Both the position numbers and the translations under genes were made by a program. Under the pieces are notes generated by a model. The model did no database searches. It saw nothing but the letters and a program-made list of their open reading frames with translations, and was not told the DNA's origin. From Basidiobolus meristosporus CBS 931.73 (lineage: Eukaryota; Basidiobolomycota; Basidiobolomycetes; Basidiobolales; Basidiobolaceae), in contig MCFE01000681.1 in NCBI GenBank assembly GCA_002104905.1, positions 1 to 46,591 on the forward strand: a stretch of DNA of 46,591 nt, given 5' to 3'. Numbering within the stretch: position 1 is the first letter of the stretch; each line of letters starts with the position of its first letter. This document shows positions 11,201 to 20,893 of the stretch, piece after piece.

Positions 11201-14074
11201 TAGTACTTCGTGTCTTGAAAACATTGTATTCAGTGCGCACTGCCACGCGTCACGATTGAGGCTTCCGCGAAAATGAACAGCCGTTGGTAGGTGGTACATC
11301 TCGCTTGTACCTTCGATCTGTGCAAGGAACCAAATGCGCTTCTGGGAAAAAGAGAGTGGTAGATCCCCTACGCGAGGTATAGGCTCGATTGTTGAATATG
11401 CGGTTATCTTCTGGTCCATAAATTTACCCACTGATGCAGCAAATGATGATAGTGTGGGTGAGGCAAATATGGACGAAAGCGGCAGCTCAACACCCAGAGT
11501 GGCGACACGGTTCAACAGACGCACTACGAAAAGCGAATGACCACCGAGTGCAAAGAAGTTGTCGTTACGACTAACACGATCGACATTGAGCACCTCAGCC
11601 CAGATGTTAGCAATTGCAATTTCAGCAATGCCTTGTGGTTCCTCGTAGATTTCTCGAGCATAAGCAGCACTATCCGGGGCAGGGAGAGCCTTACGATCGA
11701 GTTTGCCATTCGAGTTGAGTGGAAGAGAATCGAGTCGGACAAATGCGGCTGGAACCATGTAATCCGGTAGACACGATCTGAGGTACGAACGCAGAGTGTG
11801 GACGAGCTGATCATCGTGCTTAGCAACAACATAGGCCACAAGTTTCCTGGCGCTTTCTTCGCCCATCGCAATCACAGCCGCCGAGTGGACTAGCATATGC
11901 TCAGTGAGTCGGGCCTCAATCTCACCTAGCTCAATCCGGAATCCTCGAATCTTCACTTGATGGTCGTTGCGACCTAGGAAAACGACGTTGCCATCGGCGA
12001 GGTACCTCGCTTGATCGCCTGTCTTGTACATTCTCGCGTCTTGCTCACCTGAAAATGGATCCCGGAGGAACACCTGGGCGGTCAGATCGGGCCGATTCAG
12101 GTATCCCCTTGCCACTCCTGCTCCGCCGATGTACAACTCTCCAGCCGCTCCTAGGGGAACTAGTTGTCGACGCTCGTCGAGGATGTAAATACACTTGTTG
12201 GCTATGGGGCGACCAATTGGTACTACGTCTCCGCTGAAGCCCTCCGGACATCTCCATGTCAGTGAGCTCACTGTCGCTTCCGTTGGCCCATAGTCATTCA
12301 CGATGCGGCCGTTCGGGATCAACGGTTGCAGGCTATGAATCAGTGATGCTGGGAATGATTCTCCCCCCAATATCAGCGTCAGAGAAGTGGAGAGCTGCGG
12401 CAGGTGTTTGGCTCCTTGGAAGATCGCGGGGGCAAGAGTGCTTGAGTGATCGCGTTCTGCTCAAGATAGTCCCACAGATGTCGCTGATTGTACCGGATAG
12501 CATCAGGAAGGATATGCAGACTGGCACCGGAACACAAAGTCGAGAATGTATCCATGACGCACCCGTCGAAGGCGAATGAAAAGAACTGCAGTACGCGGCT
12601 TGACGTGCGGATCCCGTAGACTTCGTGTCGTGTCACGACAAGGTTGGACAAGCCTCTATGCTCCACCATCACTCCCTTGGGCTTCCCGGTAGATCCGGAA
12701 GTGTAGATGATGTAGGCCAAATTGGATGAGGTCAACCCTGTCACCTGCGGGTTGGCGAGTGAATTGTCCGATTTACCACTACTGAATTGTGGTTGATATG
12801 AGCTAGCTGTTAGCTTCAATGTAAAATGATAAGATAGCTTTGTAAATCATGTTTACCTGTTTGAGCGAGGTTCTGCCGCCAACTTGTTTGGATCCACCAC
12901 TGTCATGGAGGAGAGGATCCCCTCTCCTAGCGCTTGTTGTCCCAGGGTATCTGCAATCACGATGTGTGGACTAGAGTCCAGCAAGATGTCCCTTAGTCGA
13001 TCACTTGCGTATGATGGATCGAGTGGGATATAGGCTCCGCCTGCCTTGAGGATAGCAAGTACTCCTGCGACCATGGCAACTGAGCGTTCGACGCAGATAG
13101 CCACAACACTCTCAGGCTGAACACCCAATGTGATGAGCTGGTGAGCCAGTCTGTTTGCTAGCTCATTCAACTCAGCATATGTCAGTGATTGGCCGTCAAA
13201 CACTAAAGCGGTGGCCTGCGGAGTGCGCTCAACCTGTTGCTCAAAGAGATGATGAATGCACAGCTCCGATGGATAGTCCTGTTGGGTGTCATTCCACTTT
13301 TTGAGTACAAGATCTCGTTCAGCTTGTGAGAGCAGATCCACGGACATAATCGGTTGATTTACGTTCACAGTCATTGCCTGGAGCACTGAATGCAGATATT
13401 TCACATGCTGCTTAATGGCATCAGGGTTGTACAAGTCCGAAGAATAATGCATGTCTCCCACAACCTTGTCTTCCTGTTGTTGAAGCCGCATATTTAGATC
13501 AACCAGGATCGATGTGGCAGAGTGTAAGGATTTTTTGTTATTCCATTGAAGCACAACCCGGATCAACGGTAAGGCACCGATCTTGATGATACTGTCTATT
13601 GGGATGTCATGGCGACCCATTGAAACTGTAGCGATTTTTCGCACGCGCTGTAGAAGCTGTGAAAAGTTTGGTTCGCCAGAAAGATCCAGTCGTAGGGGAA
13701 GGATGCTTGTGTCTGTCTGTTTGTCACAAATCTGGCTATCTGAGCCATTATGTTGAAACCCGATAACAATATCATCTTGGCCTGAGAGTCGAGCCAGAAC
13801 AGAACTCCAGCCAGTAATCACAACCATACTCAAGTCCATGTCGTACTCTATGGCAATCTTTTTTAGTGACTGCACCAATGGTGTGTCGAGTAAAATAGGG
13901 ATATTCGATTCATTGGTGGATTGATGAGAAACCCGAGATCGATTTGTGGGTAGGTCAAGTATAGCAGGAGCACCAACCAGGGTCTTTCTCCAAAAGTCAT
14001 ACTCGACCTGGGTGAGTGGCAGATTCAGTTTCTCATGTGCATTCGAGGATGTCGAGGGAAAAGGAGTGATATTT
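1..14074 (-). CDS. Multimodular non-ribosomal peptide synthetase, partial at both ends, two frameshifts
   Basis: A cytosolic assembly-line enzyme that activates amino acids as adenylates (A), loads them on phosphopantetheine carriers (T) and joins them (C). The coding path is open from about 14074 to the left edge, giving C(partial)-A1-T1-C2-A2-T2-C3-A3-T3-C4-A4-T4-C5-A5(start). Introns that restore the frame: 12803-12856, 9530-9583, 6212-6293 (donors at 6317 or 6281 also keep frame) and 2919-2994. Each A domain shows TSGSTGxPKG, NxYGPTE/NDYGPTE and NGKLDRK; each T domain shows LGGHSL. Two one-base frameshifts (12428-12432 and 9931-9932) break the frame. No ATG precedes the first C fragment: the open frame begins with non-ATG codons, and an intron at 14075-14168 may link it to an upstream exon. 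Sequence style (PLSFAQQRMWFL, IYALSPLQEG) is bacterial, so horizontal origin is inferred; no thioesterase or reductase is visible because the 3' end lies outside. Confidence 0.93.
1555..4839 (-). other. NRPS module 4: C4-A4-T4
   Basis: C4 runs from GDLPLSFAQQRMWFL (about 4780) to the linker near 3440 and has HHIISDG at 4359-4379. A4 begins at about 3380 and is split by the 76-nt intron 2919-2994 (phase 2). Its core is unlike the other A domains, with specificity residues D-H-S-S-V-M-E-V-A-K by manual alignment. T4 has LGGHSL with its serine codon at 1658-1660. No frame disruption is seen in this module, in contrast to modules 1 and 2. Confidence 0.88.
3163..5517. repeat. Tandem module repeat R1, copy b
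   Basis: From 3287 it matches copy a (offset 3286). From 3163 to about 4426 it also matches copy c at 9753-11015 (offset 6590 after the inserted base, 6589 before it). It covers the start of A4, C4, T3 and the end of A3. Confidence 0.95.
4840..8149 (-). other. NRPS module 3: C3-A3-T3, divergent condensation domain
   Basis: C3 begins IQDIYALSPLQEGILFHH (about 8005) and has HHLIGDH at 7585-7605, so the final glycine of HHxxxDG is replaced by histidine. It belongs to a different condensation subtype from C2, C4 and C5, like those found in proteobacterial lipopeptide synthetases; whether it also epimerises cannot be told by eye. A3 spans about 6660-5090 with an intron near 6212-6293 (phase 1), and specificity residues read D-V-L-A-T-V-E-I-T-K. 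T3 has LGGHSL with its serine codon at 4944-4946; its sequence from about 5517 down belongs to the repeated block. Confidence 0.87.
8416..9930. repeat. A-domain repeat R2, copy a
   Basis: Matches 11690-13203 at an offset of 3274 bp (3273 beyond the G-run difference), about 1.5 kb with roughly eleven mismatches seen. It includes the 54-nt intron, which differs at only one base between copies, so the duplication is recent or the copies are being homogenised. Confidence 0.94.
9753..11015. repeat. Tandem module repeat R1, copy c (short)
   Basis: Matches 3163-4426 with few differences and diverges sharply near 11016, inside the C domain just downstream (in gene direction) of the unique N-terminal half. 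From 9931 rightwards it follows family R1; left of that it follows R2, with a shared A-domain start. Confidence 0.93.
11430..13249 (-). other. NRPS module 1: adenylation domain A1 and carrier T1, one frameshift
   Basis: The A domain runs from ERTPQATALVF (about 13220) to NGKLDRKALPAP (about 11700) and is split by the 54-nt intron 12803-12856 (phase 2). A G run of five bases at 12428-12432, where the near-identical A2 has six, shifts the frame. Reading through it, residues at the ten specificity positions by manual alignment to GrsA are D-G-M-L-I-G-D-V-S-K, the same as A2. T1 carries LGGHSL, with the phosphopantetheine serine codon at 11534-11536. The substrate cannot be named from the code by eye. 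Confidence 0.82.
11690..13203. repeat. A-domain repeat R2, copy b
   Basis: Partner of 8416-9930. It differs by the loss of one G in the run at 12428-12432, which causes a frameshift, and by scattered substitutions. The right boundary is the A-domain start, where the neighbouring C domains differ. Confidence 0.94.
13250..14074 (-). other. NRPS domain: N-terminally truncated condensation domain (C1*)
   Basis: Only the C-terminal half of a condensation domain is present, beginning around the motif VEYDFWRKTLVGAP and followed by SVLARLSGQDDIVIG and the C-A linker LSQAERDLVLKKWND. The N-terminal lobe with the catalytic HHxxxDG motif is absent from the open frame. As a first domain it could be a decayed starter (lipo-initiating) C domain or the remains of a lost module. 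It is clearly more diverged than C2, C4 and C5, sharing with them only the last part that runs into the A domain. Confidence 0.8.
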
Positions 14075-14168
14075 CTATTGTTATTGTGTAAAAACGCCAA
14101 GGTTATCAAAAAGCGGTTAAGAACAAGCGCGCGCTTCACTTCAAGACTTTCGTTTTGTTATCTCTTAC

Positions 14169-15374
14169 CCAATCGACTGTCGTTCAATTACCGGTTCTTC
14201 AGAAACGTAGAGCTGTGCCGCATCGTCCGTTTTAGAGGTGTGTGTGATAACGGGTGGTTCGGCTGGATCCAACAATATGTTGTGAGATAACGATTAAATG
14301 GATATGTCAGTTTTGTTTGCTCAGGCCGACGATTGCTTGTAGTTGTTCAAGTTAGTAGTGGATCTATTCTTACCGCTAAGAGTACTTCCGCTTGCACTTA
14401 GCGCACCTTCATCCAAGGGGTGCTGTACTTTAGGTACAGGAATGCTGTAGGGCAACTTACAAGGTGAACCACGGGGTTAATCGTCAGAAGTCAGCTCAAC
14501 ACGAGTGTATCGCAGTATGTATCATACATACCTGACTATCCTGCTTGGCCATTGCTTTGTTCACTTTGAGGAAGGAGTGAGTGTTCAAGATGAATGAAGC
14601 CGGGTATGAGGAGTGTTGAGCTGAGAAATAGGGGAGTGGCCAGCCCCCTTATACCTATTTGTAGTCTACTGGTTGCGTGTAAGAGGTACAGGAGTGTGTC
14701 TTTTTCCTTCTGTATGTTGAACCCCAGTTTTTTTGTTTTTGGACAATGGCCCCCACTGGGATGCATCCCTTGACAAGCTAATAATCCTGTATGCCAACGT
14801 TGTAGTCAACCCCACCCCCCCCCCTTGTTGCAATCCACCAGATACACTTAATAAGGTGTCATCCAGTTCCTTGGGCAACCATTTATTTGTGGTGGTGGAT
14901 CGGGTTGAATACCCCTCACACACACCTTGATGGGATAGGGTTGCGAATGCGTGCGGAGACAAATTTCTACGGGGCTCTGACTCCATGTTGATACCGTGCG
15001 AGTCGCCTAGTTGCCTAGTTGCAATCCCTTTTATCGTTCTGATTATTGATCTCCTATGCTCAAGTCCAATGGTATCGATAAACTCATGTATGACACTCTT
15101 CCTGCATAATTCCTCGATCGATTAAGTCATCACTTATCTGGTTACAAGGAGATGTCAATATAGGAAGGTTACCGATCGTAAAATAGTAAACTGGTAAAGT
15201 GGAGCGGTGCGTCTATACGGTGTCTCTTTCATGTTTAAGACCGTTTATATATGCCATTATAAAGACTACTCTTTGAACCAATTGATTTGTAAAAATCGGA
15301 GTAATCTTGGCGGGTTGTGCTCCGAATTGACAACATCAATTCTTGCTCAATATCTGGCTTGATACTATATCAGG
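14169..15374. other. Upstream flank of the NRPS, no clear gene
   Basis: No convincing gene. On the minus strand a strong donor (GTAAGA, first base at 14168) and an acceptor at 14075 would join an open stretch reading ...DDAAQLYVSEEPVIERQSIG in phase 2 to the first NRPS exon. That stretch, up to about 14283, has no ATG before a stop, so the true start is unresolved. A run of about ten C residues lies near 14812-14823. Other open frames here are short and lack support. Confidence 0.4.
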
Positions 15375-15664
15375 AGCATGTTCAAGAGCAGTTACCACTG
15401 CTGCACGTATCCACAAATTCGGTTGGGCTAAGTGACTGCACTACATCCGTTGTGAGGCCTGCTGCTGCCTATCGTACGATTTTGCCTGTGCGCCGAGATT
15501 ACAGAACGGCTGAGGTGCAGGTAATGTATGACCAGATCATACATCAATGCTTTAATTTCAACGATGGATGTATCAGAAATCATGTAGTAGCTGATCAAGT
15601 GGTAACGCAGACATGTGAGTTTGCAATGACTATTAGCGTCTTGTGCAATGATGAGCCTTAGCAA
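15375..15664 (-). pseudogene. Relic of an NRPS condensation domain, internally deleted
   Basis: The minus strand reads MLRLIIAQDAN... and aligns with the middle of C3 (LLRFTVAQDSD...). The catalytic region HHLIGDH has decayed to residues resembling YHLISYY. Further on, bases matching the C3 end (AEVVQPFSPS, here TDVVQSLSPT) follow directly, so about 600 bp that separate these parts in C3 are missing. The join also changes frame. This is a dead fragment of a former module upstream of the present gene and is evidence that the NRPS was once longer or duplicated here. Confidence 0.8.
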
Positions 15665-16110
15665 ATTAACCCTTTCGCTGCTTTTCTGTCCCTCTCAATA
15701 TGTGATAACGCTAATAGTAGTATGAATAGTGGAAGGTCAATATATGGTCATCATCGCAAGGAGTTCAATATTTACTCTTCTCTAGAATTTCAAAGACTTA
15801 TTGGGAGAATTGGTGGGTATACTCATCCAGGGTGAAACATAGGGGAAAGAGAGTGATCTGGAAGAAATGCTGCTTTGAACTTGTGGTCAAGGAGCTTGGT
15901 AATCACAACATGGACTTGTAGCAAAATTATGTGTATTGGTATAGTTAAGAATCTTTTTTTGTCCCTTGAATTTGTATTCAATTAATCACTTGGAATTCTT
16001 TATATTAACATTACTCTTTCTTGACTGAACTCTTTCTGCAGCATCTAATAGAACTCCCTATATCAGAATTCTAAAAATAAAATATTTCTCAGATTTCACA
16101 CATATGCTTC
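15665..16110. other. Intergenic, AT-rich
   Basis: No coding potential seen on either strand. It separates the condensation-domain relic from the retroelement relic. Confidence 0.5.
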
Positions 16111-16113
16111 ATG

Positions 16114-16265
16114 TGTTGTAAGAGTCTTGGAGATATTGGAAGTGATTGGAAGAACTGGTATATTATGTGGTTTTCACTTAATGATTTATTGAATGTAAAA
16201 GTAGTATTTATACTTTTACAAGGTCTTGGCATAACAAACACAAAGAATAGGTTTAGGAAGGTCAT
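16114..16265. repeat. LTR-like dispersed repeat, copy 1
   Basis: Starts tgttgtaagagtcttggaga and continues with a gtggttttcacttaatga block and an aatgtaaaagtagtatttat block. The same series recurs near 18103, 18343 and 44759. Its position beside integrase remnants suggests a long terminal repeat, but target duplications were not found. Confidence 0.6.
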
Positions 16266-16542
16266 ATAGTATTTTAATGGCATTCAGCTGGTGTTTTTAC
16301 TGTATGCAGTCAGCTGTAAATACTTGTAGAAGTAGTATGTTGCTTATCACTGACATTGGTATAAATGATAGTTAGCCTATTCTCCTACTGGAAAGTGTGT
16401 CTACTTGTCTGCCAAATAACCAGAACATAAGATACTGATAGTTGTAGGTTTAGAAAATCTTGGAACTTTGCTGATATTGTACTGGTATTATGTGATCAAT
16501 TAGTAAACTATTCTTCACTATTTTCAAGATATATAGCAGTAG

Positions 16543-17090
16543 TTACTGATTCCACTCAAAATGATAAGACAATTTCTGATCATGGATCATGTATCTTGCC
16601 ATATCAATAATTGATCTGTTTGCACATTCTGACACTTCATTTTGCTGCAGGGAGTGTGTTACAGTGGTCTCTTGTGTCATCCCATGAATTTTGCAGAAGT
16701 AGATGCACATTTTTGAGGCATATTCACTACCATTATCAGGGCAAATTTTCTTGATTCTTTTGCAGGTTTCTGTCTCCACCATGGCTTCAAAGTCCCTGAG
16801 CTTGTATAGTGATTCTTCTTCTCTCTCCTTGAAGTAGACCCACAAGTATCTTATATAATCATAAATAAATGTAATTAAATACTCTTCTCTGTTTAGGGAC
16901 AAACTTTGCATAGGTCTAAATGAATGCAGATGAATTAAATCTGATTTTTTCTTATTTCTGATTTGCTAAGTGCTCTTAGCAGTTGCCTGGCTTGATTTCC
17001 ATGTATGCAGACCTACAATGCTCCAAGTTAGCTGGGGATCAATTTTCCACCTGAAATCTGCTGATTTCTGATCATTTTGCTCATATAGTC
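16543..17090 (-). pseudogene. Degraded Ty1/Copia-type integrase
   Basis: The minus strand keeps an open part (16911-16543) that resembles a Copia integrase core: the phrase TFIYDYIRYLWVYFK, a PDNGSEYASK motif with the catalytic aspartate, and QQNEVSECANRSI, in which a conserved glycine and arginine are changed. Upstream (16912-17090) the same pattern continues with stop codons. Reverse transcriptase and RNase H regions are not recognisable. It is a dead retrotransposon fragment. Confidence 0.78.
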
Positions 17091-18102
17091 AAAATTAATA
17101 TGTCCAAATCTTCTGTGACAGAGCACTGATGTTTCCTCATTGAAGTTACTTATATTCCAGATATGATGGTATATAAGCTAACTAGTATAGACTCTGAGCT
17201 CTGATACCCAGGGCAATATGGGTGCCATTTAGATCAGTGGTCCTGCATTCATTATTGTCAAAACTGGCACTGATTCCTTCTGATATAGTCTTGCTTACAG
17301 AAAATAGGATCTTGGCTCTTTTGGTACATGGAGTACTTCACTGAAGGTAAGTAAATGGCTTCCTTTATTATTTTTGAGACTTATTTGGGTGGTGCCCTGT
17401 CCAACTACATTAAGTGTTCTATGAATCCTTGTGAAAACCTTCTTAATTATAGTTTACCTAAGGAGGTTGAAAGTTTGTTTTGATGGGTATAGTGTTACTA
17501 TTCTGCAAAGTCCATTTTCCGCATCCATAATTCCATGTTTGCTACCATACTGCATGTATAGATGTATAGTCTATCTTTAGTGGTTGTGGTTTTCCTTGTT
17601 TGACTTTTTCAGCTGATGATCTTTCTTTTTGAAGCACTGGTCTGATGTATATCCTTCCCTTTTCCAAAAGCTGCAAGAAAGGTTGCTGTTGCCTTAAAAG
17701 GGTCTTGAGAGCCTTCTTTGGTGGTTATCATTTCCTGTGAAAGCATTGATGTTTTCTTTCTTCATGGAACTAGATTCACTTAATTATTCATGTAGCATCT
17801 TTGTGATAAAATATTTTTGCTTAAAGTAAATTACCTCAGCAGCCAAACAGGAGTGGTAGGTAACTTCTAATGGCTTCCAGGCACTATTTGCTATTTTTAC
17901 CTTTGAACATGGGCATTGAATTAGCATTTTGTCTTTAACACATATGTATACAAAGTTAAAGGCACTTGGTTCTTACTTGTGGTAACTCAAGGCTTCTTCT
18001 CCTACATCTTTAGGAGGGCCATTTTCTCACATGACAACATCCCAAAGGCCTTGTTTCTATAATAGCCACTTCACCTTCACCTTCACCTTCCAGACTTGGT
18101 GG
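17091..18102. mobile_element. Eroded interior of the Copia element
   Basis: AT-rich sequence between the integrase remnant and the second LTR-like repeat, with many stop codons in all frames. Its content fits a decayed gag or protease region by position only. A short (caccttc)-type repeat lies near 18071-18088. Confidence 0.4.
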
Positions 18103-18665
18103 TTAATGTTGTGAGAGTTTTGAGATAATGGAAGTGATTGGGAGAACAAGTAGATTATGTTGTTTTCACTTGATGATTTTTAAATGTAAAAGTAGTATTC
18201 CTTTTTTTGCATAGCCTTGGCAAAAAAACACATAGAATATATTTGGGAATGTCCCAAAAACACATTGACAAAGCTTAGGGCTGTTTGGACCACTTTCAGA
18301 AATCAAGTTCTAGTGAGTGTCAGGTGGGGGCTCATATTCCGTTGTAAGAGTATTGGAGATACTGGAGGTGATATGAAGAACAAATAGGGTAGGTGGTCTT
18401 CACTAGGTGATATATTGAATATAAAGTGATATGTATACATTGACATGGACTTAGTAAGCCCAACATTTAAAGTATGCTAGGAGAGACCTAATAGTGTGTT
18501 TCAGAGCTTGAGAGTCCTGGGATAGCTTTTGAGCTTCTCACTCCCTGGGTTACTGATACTTTGGTAAGTATTAAAGGACCAGACACAAAAATTGGGCAAA
18601 AATCCTGTGGGATTTGTAGGCTATGTGCCAGGTGACTAGGCTAATGAAGTATTTGGGTTAACTTA
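18103..18665. repeat. LTR-like dispersed repeat, copies 2 and 3
   Basis: Two diverged copies of the 16.1-kb repeat lie in tandem, starting near 18103 and 18343, both on the plus strand. The second runs on into a segment (about 18480-18660) also seen at 32160-32300 and 44960-45090, which shows the full repeat is longer than the 16.1-kb copy. Confidence 0.6.
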
Positions 18666-19757
18666 TGTAAATTTGACAGCATTCTTGGATTTCTTTTAGA
18701 TACTATGCTATCTATTACTATATACTGTAGGCTGCACAGGGTTTTCATTTTATCTAGTGATCCAGTAAGATTAGCTGGCAGATCTAGATATGGGTCTTTC
18801 AGGAACTACACATATATCTCTAGCATAGAGCTTCTGCAGCATCTCAACTTTTGATATTTCTTTACTATTTTCTTGTCATACTTCACCTCCTGGGATATCA
18901 GTAGGCCTTCTCAGAGCTTCTCAAAGGCCAACTCACTAGCAAGCATTGCCTTACATCATTCAAGCGCAAATCATATCAGTAATCATCTTGTGATACAGTA
19001 TATTGAAGCCAAATTTTATTCTTGACTTTGTAGTACAGTGAATACCTGTATATTTGTTACAATGCACATGACACATGGAAAAACTCGCACAATCCAACCT
19101 CTACTAGTAAATAATGCAAATTACTACTTGTACCACATTATTGTTAGTACTTTAGAATACAATTGAGCAAGTAGCTTTACTAGTAACTTCAGGAATCCAA
19201 AAAAGCTGTGCTATACACAATGCATCGTGGAAAGCTAGATCTAAAGGAGGGTATCATGGCATCTAGTTAATGCTGATTATTCACAATTTTACTATCATAT
19301 ACGGCAAGTAGCTTGCAATAATTAATCCACGGAAATCTAGCAACCTCATCTGCTAAAAACCTGCGCCTACGGAACAATACCCATCTACCATTTATTTTTG
19401 CTTAAACACACAAGGTTTCAGAATGAATCTTTCCTTGCAACAATTACCTACTGGCCCCAAAGCAATACAAACCATTGCCTAATATTTGCTTATACTCCAG
19501 GGAAAGGCTATTTTAAGCTAGTGTGACCTTCTATTGGAAATTTCGTTAACATAGGATTCTGGTTGAGCTCCTCGACCCGAGCCAAATAGTTATGTTGTTG
19601 CTAGAGTAATTAGGCTCACTGTAGTCTAATTCAATCAAGGATATTTGAATGACTCTTGAAACCGTACTACATTTGAATTTCACATCCGAGTAATACATGC
19701 GCTTATATAATCTGCCAAGACTCTTGAGAAGCCATCAACAACTTCATACTTTCAACA
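18666..19757. other. Intergenic, no gene seen
   Basis: AT-rich. The minus strand near 18720-18970 has short peptide-like stretches broken by stops, possibly more retroelement debris. No TATA box was recognised ahead of 19758. Confidence 0.4.
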
Positions 19758-20042
19758 ATGTACATTAAACTTGGCACCTTCTGTTTCTTTGCAATATTCC
19801 GTCAGGTAGTCTTTGGCAGACCAATCGTGCTTGAGGCTTCTGATGTGTCTTGTCTTCCGCAATGCATCGGTAGACCGTATCTAGATAGCTGGATTCTACA
19901 GCTAGAAAGGGTTGTTGATTATAAGCCAGTCGATGAATAAGAAGAAAATGAGTTCGAAGACTTTGTTGCTAACTACTCTCTTTGCTCCCCGGAGGATCTG
20001 AATTCATCCAAAATCAAGAGGTGGATGGAAAATAATCATTGA
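19758..20042 (+). pseudogene. Broken paralogue of the small secreted acidic protein
   Basis: ATG at 19758 opens a 60-residue frame with a hydrophobic, signal-like start, ending at TAA 19938-19940. Beyond the stop the same frame stays open to TGA at 20040-20042 and still matches the neighbour: here W-LQLER-VDYKPVDE-stop-EENEFEDF-ANYSL, there WQEQLEQVEYKPGDEYEEDQFEEYANDYSL. The stop replaces a tyrosine codon (TAC in the neighbour). It is therefore a duplicate inactivated by one nonsense change, or a gene read through at that codon. The two lie head to tail about 0.85 kb apart. Confidence 0.7.
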
Positions 20043-20820
20043 TGACAAAATACCTGATATCCGGATATCTCTCGGTGGCTTGAGGACTGGTCACCCATTT
20101 TCCATGATGATGCAGGCTTACCTCAAGGACTTCGCCACCAATAACACACTGAATTGAACTGCTGATAGCTGAATAATATAGATACATTTATGTATGAACC
20201 AACTCGATATTCTTTCCTGCCATATATATGCAGTATTAAACGAACATCGAAGTGCCTGTAAATAACTAACCATATTCCGATTCGTAGCTTCCAAGCTATG
20301 TCAGATTTGCCTTAGATCGTTCTCGGTAAACCGGCTGATGAGGCCAAGAGTGGATTATTTTAGAAGTTGAGGTGGTTGCCATTTCATGGATCCTTTCTTG
20401 GCAGCCGTTAAATCCAGCGAAGCCAAATATAGTGTTGCAGTGATGGTGCACCTTGTGTATGGTGAACTAACCTAGGGGCTAAATTTCTTTGACCACACCA
20501 GGCTAAACTTATTGACCAATTTTGGTACTGCGAGCTCTTAAACATTCCGTACACTATGACTTATTGGGTGTTGTCAGAGTAAGAGCTCCTGCCCATGATG
20601 TCATAGGTGTCAGGCAATAGCTACACATCATTATTATATCCAATTCTTGACTAGTTGTACGTGATGATCAGAATGGGATTCGGATGAGTCAACATGATCC
20701 TGATGCTTTCGCTGCTAACCGATTACTGGTCCAAGCGCGGGGTATGTACTTTGCCAACTACCTCATATTTCCCTTTACTAATACATACATCACATTCCTG
20801 AAATGTCACGAAAAGCCATG
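20043..20820. other. Intergenic between the two paralogues
   Basis: No gene recognised on either strand. The right end holds the promoter of the secreted-protein gene. Confidence 0.4.
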
Positions 20821-20824
20821 ATGG

Positions 20825-20830
20825 TATAAA
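20825..20830 (+). promoter_or_regulatory. TATA box of the secreted-protein gene
   Basis: TATAAA 64 bp before the ATG at 20894, within tataaaagg, a typical fungal core promoter position. Confidence 0.65.
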
Positions 20831-20893
20831 AGGACCTGACTCGGCTAATCTAATAACAAGTAAAAGCCCTCCCAATTATCTGACAAGCACATT

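Larger units (their letters stand above)
8150..11429 (-). other. NRPS module 2: C2-A2-T2, mosaic of two repeat families, one frameshift
   Basis: C2 starts at GDLPLSFSQKRIWFL (about 11350) and has an intact HHIISDG motif at 10949-10969. Its N-terminal half is unique, while its C-terminal half (from about 11015 down) is nearly identical to C4 and C5. A2 (about 9985-8400) is nearly identical to A1 and carries the 54-nt intron 9530-9583. The single-base insertion at 9931-9932, just inside A2, breaks the frame. The specificity residues match A1, so the same amino acid should be loaded. T2 has LGGHSL with the active serine codon at 8260-8262. Confidence 0.85.

Noticed and set aside
12853-14139. Start of the NRPS at 14139
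   Set aside because: The codon there is GTG, not ATG, and a stop lies shortly upstream; the first residues look like translated intron.
14666-14986. Minus-strand frame beginning MESEPRRNLSPH
   Set aside because: Low complexity over a poly-C run, no domain, no link to the NRPS.
18071-18088. CRISPR-like short direct repeat
   Set aside because: Only three caccttc units without spacers in a eukaryotic context; a simple repeat.
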